Shown: piece after piece, positions 56,784 through 64,000 of the stretch
Numbering within the stretch: the first letter of the stretch is position 1
How the letters are laid out: every line of letters starts with the position of its first letter
Assembly (NCBI GenBank): GCA_022844565.1
Contig: JALHLK010000016.1
Span: 1 to 64,000 of the forward strand
Reading direction: 5' to 3'
Length of the DNA: 64,000 bases
Source of the DNA: Saprospiraceae bacterium
GTDB lineage: Bacteria; Bacteroidota; Bacteroidia; Chitinophagales; Saprospiraceae
The notes under the pieces: model-generated
The model's database searches: none
What the model was told of the DNA's origin: nothing
The model's input: only the letters and a program-made list of their open reading frames with translations
Position numbers and translations under genes: made by a program

Positions 56784-57728
56784 ATGGTTTGGACTATTTT
56801 TATAGTATGTATCCTTGCTTTGCTGCTTATTGATTTGGTAGTTCTACATAAAAAAAGTGAAATTGTTAGCAATAAAAGAGCTGGCCGAGAAACTGCCTTT
56901 TGGGCAGGATTAGCTATGTTTTTTTCTTTTATAATTTACATTCTTTACAGCAACAATTTAATTGAAAACCCAACTAATGTTACCCCAATTACTGCAGTAT
57001 CTAAATATGTAAGTGGATATTTGATCGAACTTTCTTTGAGTGTTGATAATTTATTCGTTATTGCGATGATATTCCAATCGTATAAAGTTCCTTTAACTTT
57101 GCAGCATAGAGCTCTTTTCTGGGGAATCATCGGGGCCATTGTTTTAAGAGGTCTAGCCATAGCTTTAGGTGTAATACTGATTAGCAAAGTAAGTTGGATG
57201 ACTTATGTTTTTGGAGCTTTTCTTATATTCACAGCTTTTAGAATGATATTAAGTAAAAAAGAAGATACTGAAGAAAACGAAGACTCAAAAAGATCATTAT
57301 TAGGCAAATTTATACCTTTTTCGAAAAATTTTGATGGTGAAAACTTCTTTACCGTCGAAAATGGTAAAAGATTAGCCACTCCATTATTTGGTGCTTTATT
57401 ACTCATAGAGTTTTCAGATTTAGTCTTTGCATTAGATAGCATACCTGCAATAATTGCCATCACAACAGATCCCTTCTTAGTATTCAGCTCAAATATATTT
57501 GCAATTTTAGGGCTACGATCTATGTATTTCTTCTTGGCCAATATGTTGAAAAAGTTTAAATATCTTGACTATAGTGTATTTGCAATCCTATTATTTGTAG
57601 GTATGAAATTGATTGCCATTCACCATTTTCATATTCCTGAGTGGTTTTCATTATCCTTTATAGCTTTGTCCTTATTAGCTGGGATTTTAGTATCTATTAA
57701 TAGAAAGCCATTAGAGGAGCCTGAGTAA
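56784..57728 (+). CDS. TerC/Alx family integral membrane protein
   Basis: This 314-residue protein has about nine transmembrane helices and the TerC hallmarks: an acidic helix LSLSVDNLFVIAMIF near residue 88 and a second LLIEFSDLVFALDSIPAII near 208, whose Asp residues are thought to bind a cation. LRSMYFFLANMLKKFKYL is also typical. Family members act in manganese export or pH and tellurite stress; which applies here is unknown. It lies between tRNA-Gln's terminator and the CCA-enzyme gene. Confidence 0.92.
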   Translation: MVWTIFIVCILALLLIDLVVLHKKSEIVSNKRAGRETAFWAGLAMFFSFIIYILYSNNLIENPTNVTPITAVSKYVSGYLIELSLSVDNLFVIAMIFQSYKVPLTLQHRALFWGIIGAIVLRGLAIALGVILISKVSWMTYVFGAFLIFTAFRMILSKKEDTEENEDSKRSLLGKFIPFSKNFDGENFFTVENGKRLATPLFGALLLIEFSDLVFALDSIPAIIAITTDPFLVFSSNIFAILGLRSMYFFLANMLKKFKYLDYSVFAILLFVGMKLIAIHHFHIPEWFSLSFIALSLLAGILVSINRKPLEEPE

Positions 57729-57824
57729 ATTTTAGTTTAACTTAGCTTTAAAGGCTGATCATAGAAAAAAATTGTTCAAATCATTTAAGTGACTAAACTT
57801 CACAAAGCAGAAGAATCAATTTAC

Positions 57825-57832
57825 TATCTTTG
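57825..57832 (+). promoter_or_regulatory. -7 box (TATCTTTG) for the CCA-adding enzyme
   Basis: TAnnTTTG lies 18 bp before the TTG start at 57851, which supports that start. Confidence 0.5.
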
Positions 57833-57850
57833 CAAAAAAAATAATAATAC

Positions 57851-59263
57851 TTGGTATTTAATATAAAGCCGGAAGAAAGAAAGTTATTACAACTTATTAG
57901 CGAGACTTCAGCAAAACTTGACTATCCAGTCTATTTGGTAGGTGGGTATGTACGCGATAGATTGCTTGGGCGACCTTCAAAAGATATGGATGTAGTATGT
58001 ATTGGAGATGGCATAAAACTAGCTACAGAACTTTCGTCGATTCTCCGACCACAACCTAAAGTTAATATTTTTAGTAGATTTGGAACTGCTATGATCAAGT
58101 TTCGTGATATCGAAATAGAAATAGTAGGTGCACGAAAAGAATCATATACCTATGATAGTAGAAAACCTTTTGTAGAACCAGGCACATTAGAAGATGATCA
58201 AAATCGAAGAGACTTTACCATCAATGCTTTGGCTGTATCTCTCAACGAAGATAATTTTGGTGAGATAATAGATCCTTTTAATGGACTTTTACATTTGGAA
58301 CAAAAGTTATTAAAAACACCACTTGAGCCTGGAAAAACATTTACAGATGACCCGCTCAGAATGTTAAGAGCCATCAGATTTGCAAATCAATTAGACTTCG
58401 TGATTGATTCCAATACCTTTGAGTCTATTTCAAAATACAAATCGAGGATCAATATTATATCGATGGAAAGAGTTGCTATTGAGCTTAATAAAATCATAGC
58501 CTGTCCTTTCCCATCAAAAGGTTTCAAACTATTATTTGATTGTGGCCTGTTACATCTTGTGTTTCCAGAAATGGCAGCTTTGCATGGTGTGGATGAAAGA
58601 AATGGCATAGGACACAAAGATAATTTTTATCATACTTTGGAGGTGTTGGATAATGTAGCACGTGATTCTGACAATCTATGGTTGCGATGGGCGGCTATAC
58701 TTCATGACATAGCAAAACCACCAACCAAGCGATTTGATCCCGTATTGGGTTGGACATTTCATGGTCATGAAACCCTTGGTGCTATAATGGTAGGTAAGAT
58801 TTTTAAAAATTTACGATTGCCTCTTGATTATAAAATGAAGTATGTCCAGCTTTTAGTTAAACTGCATCTTCGACCTATTGCACTGACCAAAGAAGAAATC
58901 ACAGACAGTGCAGTCAGAAGACTCATGTTTGAAGCTGGGGAGGCTATAGATGATCTTATGCTTTTATGTAAAGCAGACATTACTTCTAAAAATCAAAATA
59001 AAAAGGATCGATATAGAGATAACTACGAAAAACTAAAGGCTAAAATTATCGAAATTGAAGAAACGGATCGATTGAGAAATTGGCAACCTCCTATTTCGGG
59101 AGAAGATATCATGAAAATTTTTAATCTTAGTCCAAGTCGTGAGGTCGGATTATTAAAATCTGCACTCAGAGAGGCGATTCTTGATGGTATTATTCCAAAT
59201 GAATTTGAAGCAGCGCACGAATTTATCTTAAAAAAAGGAATAGAATTGGGGTTGGAGATGTAA
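57851..59263 (+). CDS. CCA tRNA nucleotidyltransferase with HD domain
   Basis: This 470-residue protein (TTG start) has the nucleotidyltransferase head with LVGGYVRDRLLGRPSKDMDV near residue 24 (GG and DxD), RRDFTINALAVSL near 123, and the RNA/base-recognition neck. An HD domain follows (AAILHDIAKPPTKRF). It adds or repairs the 3' CCA of tRNAs, needed here because both tRNA genes lack an encoded CCA. It converges on corA-2 with 6 bp between stops. Confidence 0.94.
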   Translation: MVFNIKPEERKLLQLISETSAKLDYPVYLVGGYVRDRLLGRPSKDMDVVCIGDGIKLATELSSILRPQPKVNIFSRFGTAMIKFRDIEIEIVGARKESYTYDSRKPFVEPGTLEDDQNRRDFTINALAVSLNEDNFGEIIDPFNGLLHLEQKLLKTPLEPGKTFTDDPLRMLRAIRFANQLDFVIDSNTFESISKYKSRINIISMERVAIELNKIIACPFPSKGFKLLFDCGLLHLVFPEMAALHGVDERNGIGHKDNFYHTLEVLDNVARDSDNLWLRWAAILHDIAKPPTKRFDPVLGWTFHGHETLGAIMVGKIFKNLRLPLDYKMKYVQLLVKLHLRPIALTKEEITDSAVRRLMFEAGEAIDDLMLLCKADITSKNQNKKDRYRDNYEKLKAKIIEIEETDRLRNWQPPISGEDIMKIFNLSPSREVGLLKSALREAILDGIIPNEFEAAHEFILKKGIELGLEM

Positions 59264-59269
59264 ATGAGA

Positions 59270-60220
59270 CTACATTTTATTAGCTCTTCTCACCCATGTA
59301 ATTAGTCCATAACCCAATGCAATCGAAAATCCTATAATTATGAAAAAAGCATATTTATTCTTCGAAAAAGGAAGGTATTCTAAATTCATACCATAGAAAC
59401 TAGCCACAACTGTCGGAACCATCAATATAATTGTAATGATTGTCAAACGATTGATAAATAGATTCATATTGTTGGATACAATTGAAGCATATGCCTCCAT
59501 TGTTCCCGACAGGATGTTGGTATAAACATTTGACATCTCCAAAGCTTGAGAATTGTCAATAATGATATCCTCAAATAAGTCCGAATGCTCTTCTAAATTA
59601 GAAATTTTAAGCAGGTCAGTTCTTTTAATTTTCATTTTTAAAAGATCATTAGAACTAAGACTATTCACAAAATATACTAAGCTTTTTTCAATCCTTAATA
59701 AGTGTTTTAACTCTTCATTCCTACTTGAGTTATATAATTCTTGCTCAATCAAATTTCTTTTTAAATTTAACTTTTTGAGGCAATCTAAATATCTATATAC
59801 CGTCTGTTCAAAGATTTGAATGACAAACATTTTTGAATCGTTTGGATCAAAGTTTTTAACTTTATTATCCATAAATTTTTCAAGTATTGGGTTTTCCTTT
59901 GGTGAAATAGTGATGATTGTTTTGTCAATTAGTACAACACCTATAGGGCTCGTTATATAAATCGCCTCTCCTACTCTATCATCATCATTTAAAATTGGGG
60001 TATTTAATAGGATAAAAATAGTTTCCTCATCTTTTTCATAACGCGAACGCTCCTCAATATCCAATGAATCTGTAAGAAAATCTAGTGGTATATCATATTC
60101 TTTAGCAACTTCATCTAATTCGCTAGGGTCAAATGGTGGATACAAACAGACCCAACTAGCTTCTCTGTAAGATTCTAGCTCTACAAGTTTGTTATTTACC
60201 TTTTGAAATCCATAAATCAT
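59270..60220 (-). CDS. CorA family divalent-cation transporter, second paralogue
   Basis: This 316-residue CorA-type protein has a shorter cytoplasmic domain than the one at 26.8 kb. It ends in two transmembrane helices with the selectivity motif YGMNLEYLPF near 279, then a basic tail (WVRRANKM). Mg2+ or Co2+ transport is expected from the GMN motif. Having two diverged CorA genes is not rare. A -7 box lies at 60255-60262. Confidence 0.9.
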   Translation of the reverse strand: MIYGFQKVNNKLVELESYREASWVCLYPPFDPSELDEVAKEYDIPLDFLTDSLDIEERSRYEKDEETIFILLNTPILNDDDRVGEAIYITSPIGVVLIDKTIITISPKENPILEKFMDNKVKNFDPNDSKMFVIQIFEQTVYRYLDCLKKLNLKRNLIEQELYNSSRNEELKHLLRIEKSLVYFVNSLSSNDLLKMKIKRTDLLKISNLEEHSDLFEDIIIDNSQALEMSNVYTNILSGTMEAYASIVSNNMNLFINRLTIITIILMVPTVVASFYGMNLEYLPFSKNKYAFFIIIGFSIALGYGLITWVRRANKM

Positions 60221-60254
60221 AAGTGCATTTCCATTAAAACCATAAAATTGTTCA

Positions 60255-60262
60255 CAAAAGTA
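60255..60262 (-). promoter_or_regulatory. -7 box for the second corA
   Basis: CAAAAGTA on the plus strand reads TACTTTTG on the minus strand, 35 bp before the start at 60220. Confidence 0.4.
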
Positions 60263-60378
60263 ACGAAAATTAGGTTGAAAAAGACGAAAAAGTAAATTCT
60301 TTTAAATGGTTCGTATCTTTTTAGATGTCAAAAGCTATATATAAGAATATTACATTGATAATCTTTCAATAGTTATCA

Positions 60379-60543
60379 CTACCTTAATTCCTCAAGTTGT
60401 TTTTGAATCTCCATTGCTTCTGCATATTTCTGGTCGGCTAAACTCCTATTTGATTTAGACAGATCAAAAGAATCTTTCATCAATGATTCATATTTCTCTT
60501 GTAATTTTTCCTTTTCAGATTTTTTTTTAAATAAACCAAACAT
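60379..60543 (-). CDS. Lacal_2735 family small protein
   Basis: From ATG 60543 this is a 54-residue charged, helical protein (MFGLFKKKSEKEKLQEKYES, then SKSNRSLADQKYAEAMEIQK). It matches the small Lacal_2735 family, known to me only as a conserved Bacteroidota protein of unknown function. An upstream ATG would add 25 residues unlike the family, so the shorter start is chosen. Confidence 0.75.
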   Translation of the reverse strand: MFGLFKKKSEKEKLQEKYESLMKDSFDLSKSNRSLADQKYAEAMEIQKQLEELR

Positions 60544-60770
60544 AATTTCTTTTTTTTGTATTAACGAAAGTTCATTGAAAAGGTTTTTACAATTCTCCGT
60601 CAAAGGGATCTGTAACATGTTAATTTCAAAAAAAAATAGGAAGTCAAATTAAAACCTCTTAATTTATCATTAATTATCACTTTCAAAGTATTCTAATCAT
60701 AATAACTCACTTTTTACAGTGCTAGGCAATAGAATACTTTGAAAGATCAAATCCTTAAATTAAATATGTG

Positions 60771-63623
60771 TTACTTTACTTTTAGCATTTTGCCATTATA
60801 AACATCATTTCCAGCAATAATTTGATAAATAAATAATCCGTTAATCGATTTTAGATCATTTTGATTGATTGAAATCGTGTTTTTACCTTTTGAAAAAGTA
60901 TTGGTTGTGGTATAAACTACCTTACCTTCTGAATCGTAGATGGTAAGTTTTCCATTTTCTACCTTTTTAGTACTTATAAATTCAATATCTGTCTGCTCTA
61001 CCCATGGGTTTGGAGAATTACTAAGTGTTGCTAAATCCATATTGTTATTCAAAAATTTCAAACCTAGCGTACGTTCATTAAGGTCTTCTGATTCTATGAT
61101 GATCGAAGAGAAAGATGAATTAGATAACGAAATAAAATCACTTAAAACCCCTGCTTCTTTTGCTTTAAATCTTAACATAACTACTTCATTATTAATCGGA
61201 AGTACAATATCATTAGTTGAGGCAACTAACATACGTATTTCGTTGTCCTTAGCAAAAACATTAATTGGCAAATTATTTATTAAATTACTTGAAAGATCAA
61301 TAAAATCAAGATTTTGATAATTAAATGCTGCTTGTATACCGCTGAAAGGGCCTTCATTTTCTATCCGAATGGGTATTTCAATAATTTCACCTTTCTTAAT
61401 CTTAATATCTTCTACTAATAAATTAATTTGTGAAGATCTTTGGTCAACAACATATACTTCCTGATCAGTAGATCCGTCTAAATCTCCAACTTTAATGGCT
61501 ATAAGCTCATTGTCAAGAACTGTTTTCATCAACGGGCTATGCTGTATATATTTATTTATTGGCCAAATGGTATCAGCTAGAACCTGCTTTTTGTCCAAAA
61601 ATCTCCAACTATCTAAATCAGCCCCATCATTTGTCCCCATGATAATTTGCATTAACAACTTTACATCATCTACTTCTAGGATACCATCACCATTGATGTC
61701 AGCTGCCTCCAATTTACATGGAGATGTGATAGATTTAATATCAAGAACATGTTTTAAAATTTCTATCATGTCTGCTGTATTTACTCCCTCTAAAAATTCA
61801 CCGTTTTTTGAAGCAGATATTTTATACTCAAAATTGATTGGCAACTTTTCAAACAAAAATGCTCCAGTAGTATCTGAGTTTGCAATAATTGGATATTCTG
61901 GCTGGGTGGACATTAACGTTACTTTAGCATCTGATACAAAAGCTCCTTTTTCATAAAATAAATTACCACCAATTGTAACGAAACTATCAACAATTGTAGG
62001 TGGTGGTGGCGGTGGTGGTGGAGGAGGTGGAGGAGGTGTGCAAGCATTTTGATTATCAACAAAACTTACTTTAACTGCACAAAAGTCACTGAACCATCGG
62101 TCATCCCAAACGGTCATTTTAATGTTGCTTTCTGGAAATGTGGATCCATCGCCCACTTTACAACCAAACACCTTACTGGATTGACCACCAACTAAAGTCG
62201 TATCAGGACCTCTCGAATCAGGTTGTCCATTTGGCATAGTTGGTCTTTCTCTAATAGTAATTTGAGGAATCCATTGTTGAGCCAAGCCATTCGAATATTC
62301 ATCTTGAGTAGAAACTACACCGTTACCTTTAAAAAAATGAACACTTTTTATTAAGGAAGACGAAGGTCTTTCATTTTCAAAAGTAAATAATAAATACTTA
62401 GCTCCGCAATATCCTATACTTTTAAAGTCAAAATGTTTAGCCCACAACTCAACTTTACCATTTTTCATTACAGCGGTAGCTATATTAATACAAATGGGCG
62501 TTGGAACTTTAGGCCACACGACAATGGATGTATCACATTCCGTCACTGTTCCACACGCACTCGAGACAATATATTTTAATCCATGTGTGCCCGGAGGTAA
62601 GGCTCTAGTACCTGTGAGATATATTGTTGGAGAACCTCCGGATATAGTAGAGCTTCCTCCTATTCCTCCAACGGTATTATATTCCCTTGATGCAGCTGTA
62701 TTAACAGAAAAGTTTGGATTATTTAAGTAAATTCGCACTCTCCAACTTAAGTCATTGCTTGTACCGCTGGTAGAAGTAGCTATCGGCTTTAATTCTGTTT
62801 CTCCCAAACATTCATCATTTAAGAATTTCACTTTTGGAGCATCGCACTTGGTGATTTGAGGTGTATCCGTACCTTTGTATTTGTATACTGTTTCTCTGCA
62901 ACTTCTGGTGTTGTTGCACCAATTCAAATGTTGAAAACTTACCACCCACTTTTTGCAAGCATCAGTGGCAGTGTATTGGGTAATTACAATTTTCCTGGCA
63001 AATACATTACATCCGACGTTTTTATACCTATTATAATATCTTGGCTGTTCCCTAAGTCCTGGCTCTAATGGTCCATGATTAGGAGTATACCCATTATTTG
63101 TGATAGGAGTGTTTGTTGCTAAATTATTAATAAGGTTTGTTCCAGTAATTCCACATAAACCATTTTGGTCTAATCTTCTAGCCCTTACTGTATTATCTAA
63201 TACGTCATTTTCGGTAAGTGTAGAGCTTGCCCACAAATGTACGTCAATAGGCCACTCTAAAACTGGAGAAGAAGAAGAACCTACAAATGTTATAGACATA
63301 GAACAAGTAACATTTGGCTCGCCATTAATCCTAAAATGTCTAGTAAAAGTACCGATATTACAACTATTGACTGAACCAACATCTCTAAACTGGAGAGCAT
63401 TTGTGTTATACGGTCCAGAAATAGTAGGCAGCATATTTGAAGGAACATTTCCTAAAGCAGTCATCCAATCTGATGAAAAATTAAATTTGGTAATACCCGC
63501 ATCCCAATCACAATCAAAGGTCATACTTGGTTTACAAATTATTTTAGAGGCATAAACATTTTGAGTTAAAGACAAACTCAAGACTATGAAATAAGCAGTG
63601 TAAAATAGGAAATTGACTTTCAT
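60771..63623 (-). CDS. T9SS-secreted modular protein with dockerin-like and cohesin-like regions
   Basis: This 950-residue exported protein has a signal peptide (1-25). The N-terminal 500 residues are cysteine-rich, of no recognised family, with beta-rich tracts. A run of about 13 prolines precedes a carboxypeptidase-regulatory-like/CnaB-like domain (GAFVSDAKVTLMSTQ), then a dockerin-type EF-hand repeat (ADINGDGILEVDDVKLLMQI). A cohesin-like beta domain follows (IKIKKGEIIEIPIRIENEGP). The C-terminal 80 residues are a type A T9SS sorting domain (NPWVEQTDIEF, KLTIYDSEGKVVYTT, GLFIYQIIAG). It is probably surface-attached or released; its ligand is unknown. It stands alone on the minus strand. 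Confidence 0.82.
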   Translation of the reverse strand: MKVNFLFYTAYFIVLSLSLTQNVYASKIICKPSMTFDCDWDAGITKFNFSSDWMTALGNVPSNMLPTISGPYNTNALQFRDVGSVNSCNIGTFTRHFRINGEPNVTCSMSITFVGSSSSPVLEWPIDVHLWASSTLTENDVLDNTVRARRLDQNGLCGITGTNLINNLATNTPITNNGYTPNHGPLEPGLREQPRYYNRYKNVGCNVFARKIVITQYTATDACKKWVVSFQHLNWCNNTRSCRETVYKYKGTDTPQITKCDAPKVKFLNDECLGETELKPIATSTSGTSNDLSWRVRIYLNNPNFSVNTAASREYNTVGGIGGSSTISGGSPTIYLTGTRALPPGTHGLKYIVSSACGTVTECDTSIVVWPKVPTPICINIATAVMKNGKVELWAKHFDFKSIGYCGAKYLLFTFENERPSSSLIKSVHFFKGNGVVSTQDEYSNGLAQQWIPQITIRERPTMPNGQPDSRGPDTTLVGGQSSKVFGCKVGDGSTFPESNIKMTVWDDRWFSDFCAVKVSFVDNQNACTPPPPPPPPPPPPPTIVDSFVTIGGNLFYEKGAFVSDAKVTLMSTQPEYPIIANSDTTGAFLFEKLPINFEYKISASKNGEFLEGVNTADMIEILKHVLDIKSITSPCKLEAADINGDGILEVDDVKLLMQIIMGTNDGADLDSWRFLDKKQVLADTIWPINKYIQHSPLMKTVLDNELIAIKVGDLDGSTDQEVYVVDQRSSQINLLVEDIKIKKGEIIEIPIRIENEGPFSGIQAAFNYQNLDFIDLSSNLINNLPINVFAKDNEIRMLVASTNDIVLPINNEVVMLRFKAKEAGVLSDFISLSNSSFSSIIIESEDLNERTLGLKFLNNNMDLATLSNSPNPWVEQTDIEFISTKKVENGKLTIYDSEGKVVYTTTNTFSKGKNTISINQNDLKSINGLFIYQIIAGNDVYNGKMLKVK
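61998..62038 (-). repeat. GGN trinucleotide tract encoding the polyproline linker
   Basis: About 13 consecutive Pro codons (GGT/GGC/GGA on the plus strand), a hypermutable in-frame repeat between the N-terminal region and the CnaB-like domain. Confidence 0.8.
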
Positions 63624-63956
63624 TTTATTTTCGTTTTAAGTGAGTACGACTGTTTTCAGAGCTGCTAAAATAAGCAACATTATGAATACGCACCTACAAC
63701 ATCCAAATATTTTTTATATATTTTAAATCATAATAACATTATTTAGTGGTAAACCATTAAAGGAGTAATCAAAAACTACATTTATTTTTGCTAATATTAA
63801 GATGTAGATAAGAAAATAAATTTAAAACATGATTAATTATTCTATAAAGATGAAAAATATTAATGAATTATGAATAATTTGGCAAAATATTTTTAAATTT
63901 AATAATATAATTATACCTTTGCGGCTCGAATTTTAAAACAAAAAAATTTTATAACA
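63624..63956. other. intergenic region upstream of rplU
   Basis: This 333-bp AT-rich divergent gap contains the rplU -7 box at 63914-63921. Nothing else is recognised. Confidence 0.5.
63914..63921 (+). promoter_or_regulatory. -7 box (TACCTTTG) of the rplU operon
   Basis: TAnnTTTG lies 35 bp before the rplU start. It is followed by an A-rich leader typical of strongly expressed Bacteroidota genes. Confidence 0.55.
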
Positions 63957-64000
63957 ATGATCGCAATCGTTACTATAGCTGGTCAACAATTTAAAGTGTC
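63957..64000 (+). CDS. rplU: 50S ribosomal protein L21, 5' end only (window edge)
   Basis: The last 44 bases encode MIAIVTIAGQQFKV, the conserved N-terminus of bacterial L21 (M-A-I-V-x-x-GQQFKV). The gene continues past the window. In most bacteria rpmA (L27) follows. A -7 box is at 63914-63921. Confidence 0.85.
   Translation, partial: MIAIVTIAGQQFKV

Overview
This window looks like a chromosomal stretch from a low-GC member of the Bacteroidota, most likely in or near the Saprospiraceae/Chitinophagales. The evidence is: many Bacteroidota-type -7 promoter boxes (TAnnTTTG) just upstream of genes; a protein with a type IX secretion (T9SS) C-terminal sorting domain; a TonB-receptor-like outer-membrane barrel; a bacterial sphingolipid gene set; a Lacal_2735 small protein; DUF4833 and DUF3667 proteins; and weak or absent Shine-Dalgarno sequences. 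The assignment is inference from gene content, not from a marker-gene tree.

Layout. 1-7.7 kb: a TonB-receptor-like barrel lacking its normal N-terminus, a methyltransferase, a secreted protein of the family often labelled 'asparagine synthetase B', a 248-bp inverted-repeat element and an M16 zinc protease. 7.7-12.4 kb: a tight minus-strand operon starting with serine palmitoyltransferase, followed by a GNAT-type acyltransferase (candidate ceramide synthase), an epimerase-like reductase (candidate CerR), a GtrA membrane protein and a diacylglycerol/ceramide-kinase-like enzyme. Together these form a plausible ceramide/sphingolipid pathway. 12.6-15 kb: a DUF4833 protein, tRNA-Ser(UGA), and gamma-glutamylcyclotransferase overlapping thymidylate synthase. 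15-19 kb: an orphan DUF5706 (Pycsar-effector-like) membrane protein converges on a secreted metallophosphoesterase/CotH-like fusion. Between them lies an internally deleted IS1634-type relic flanked by a roughly 394-bp target-site duplication that copies the 3' ends of both genes and leaves both intact. 19-28.4 kb: DUF3667, trmD, dnaG, a lipoprotein, a bifunctional nuclease, an acetyltransferase-like protein, fabI, corA and a small conserved protein. 28.4-33.9 kb: a minus-strand operon of a HAD phosphatase, two large polytopic membrane proteins and an O-methyltransferase-like enzyme. 34-45.6 kb: an outer-membrane-like protein, a glycoside hydrolase family 2 enzyme, and three secreted peptidases in a row (M14, M28, S9/DPP-IV). 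45.6-54 kb: an rRNA methyltransferase, deoxynucleoside kinase, YggS, a UvrD/PcrA helicase, a second copy of the inverted-repeat element, a PLP sulfur-amino-acid enzyme and an outer-membrane protein. 54-60.5 kb: an RluA pseudouridine synthase overlapping an acyl-CoA reductase, endonuclease III, tRNA-Gln(UUG), TerC, CCA-adding enzyme, a second CorA and a Lacal_2735 protein. 60.8-64 kb: a 950-residue T9SS cargo protein with dockerin-like and cohesin-like parts, then the first 44 bases of rplU (ribosomal protein L21).

Most genes are housekeeping, envelope or secreted-hydrolase functions. The most unusual structures are the IS1634-type relic with its very long direct repeats, the two-copy inverted-repeat element, a separate 170-bp fold-back element, and the metallophosphoesterase/CotH-like fusion. 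I see no CRISPR array, prophage or complete insertion sequence.
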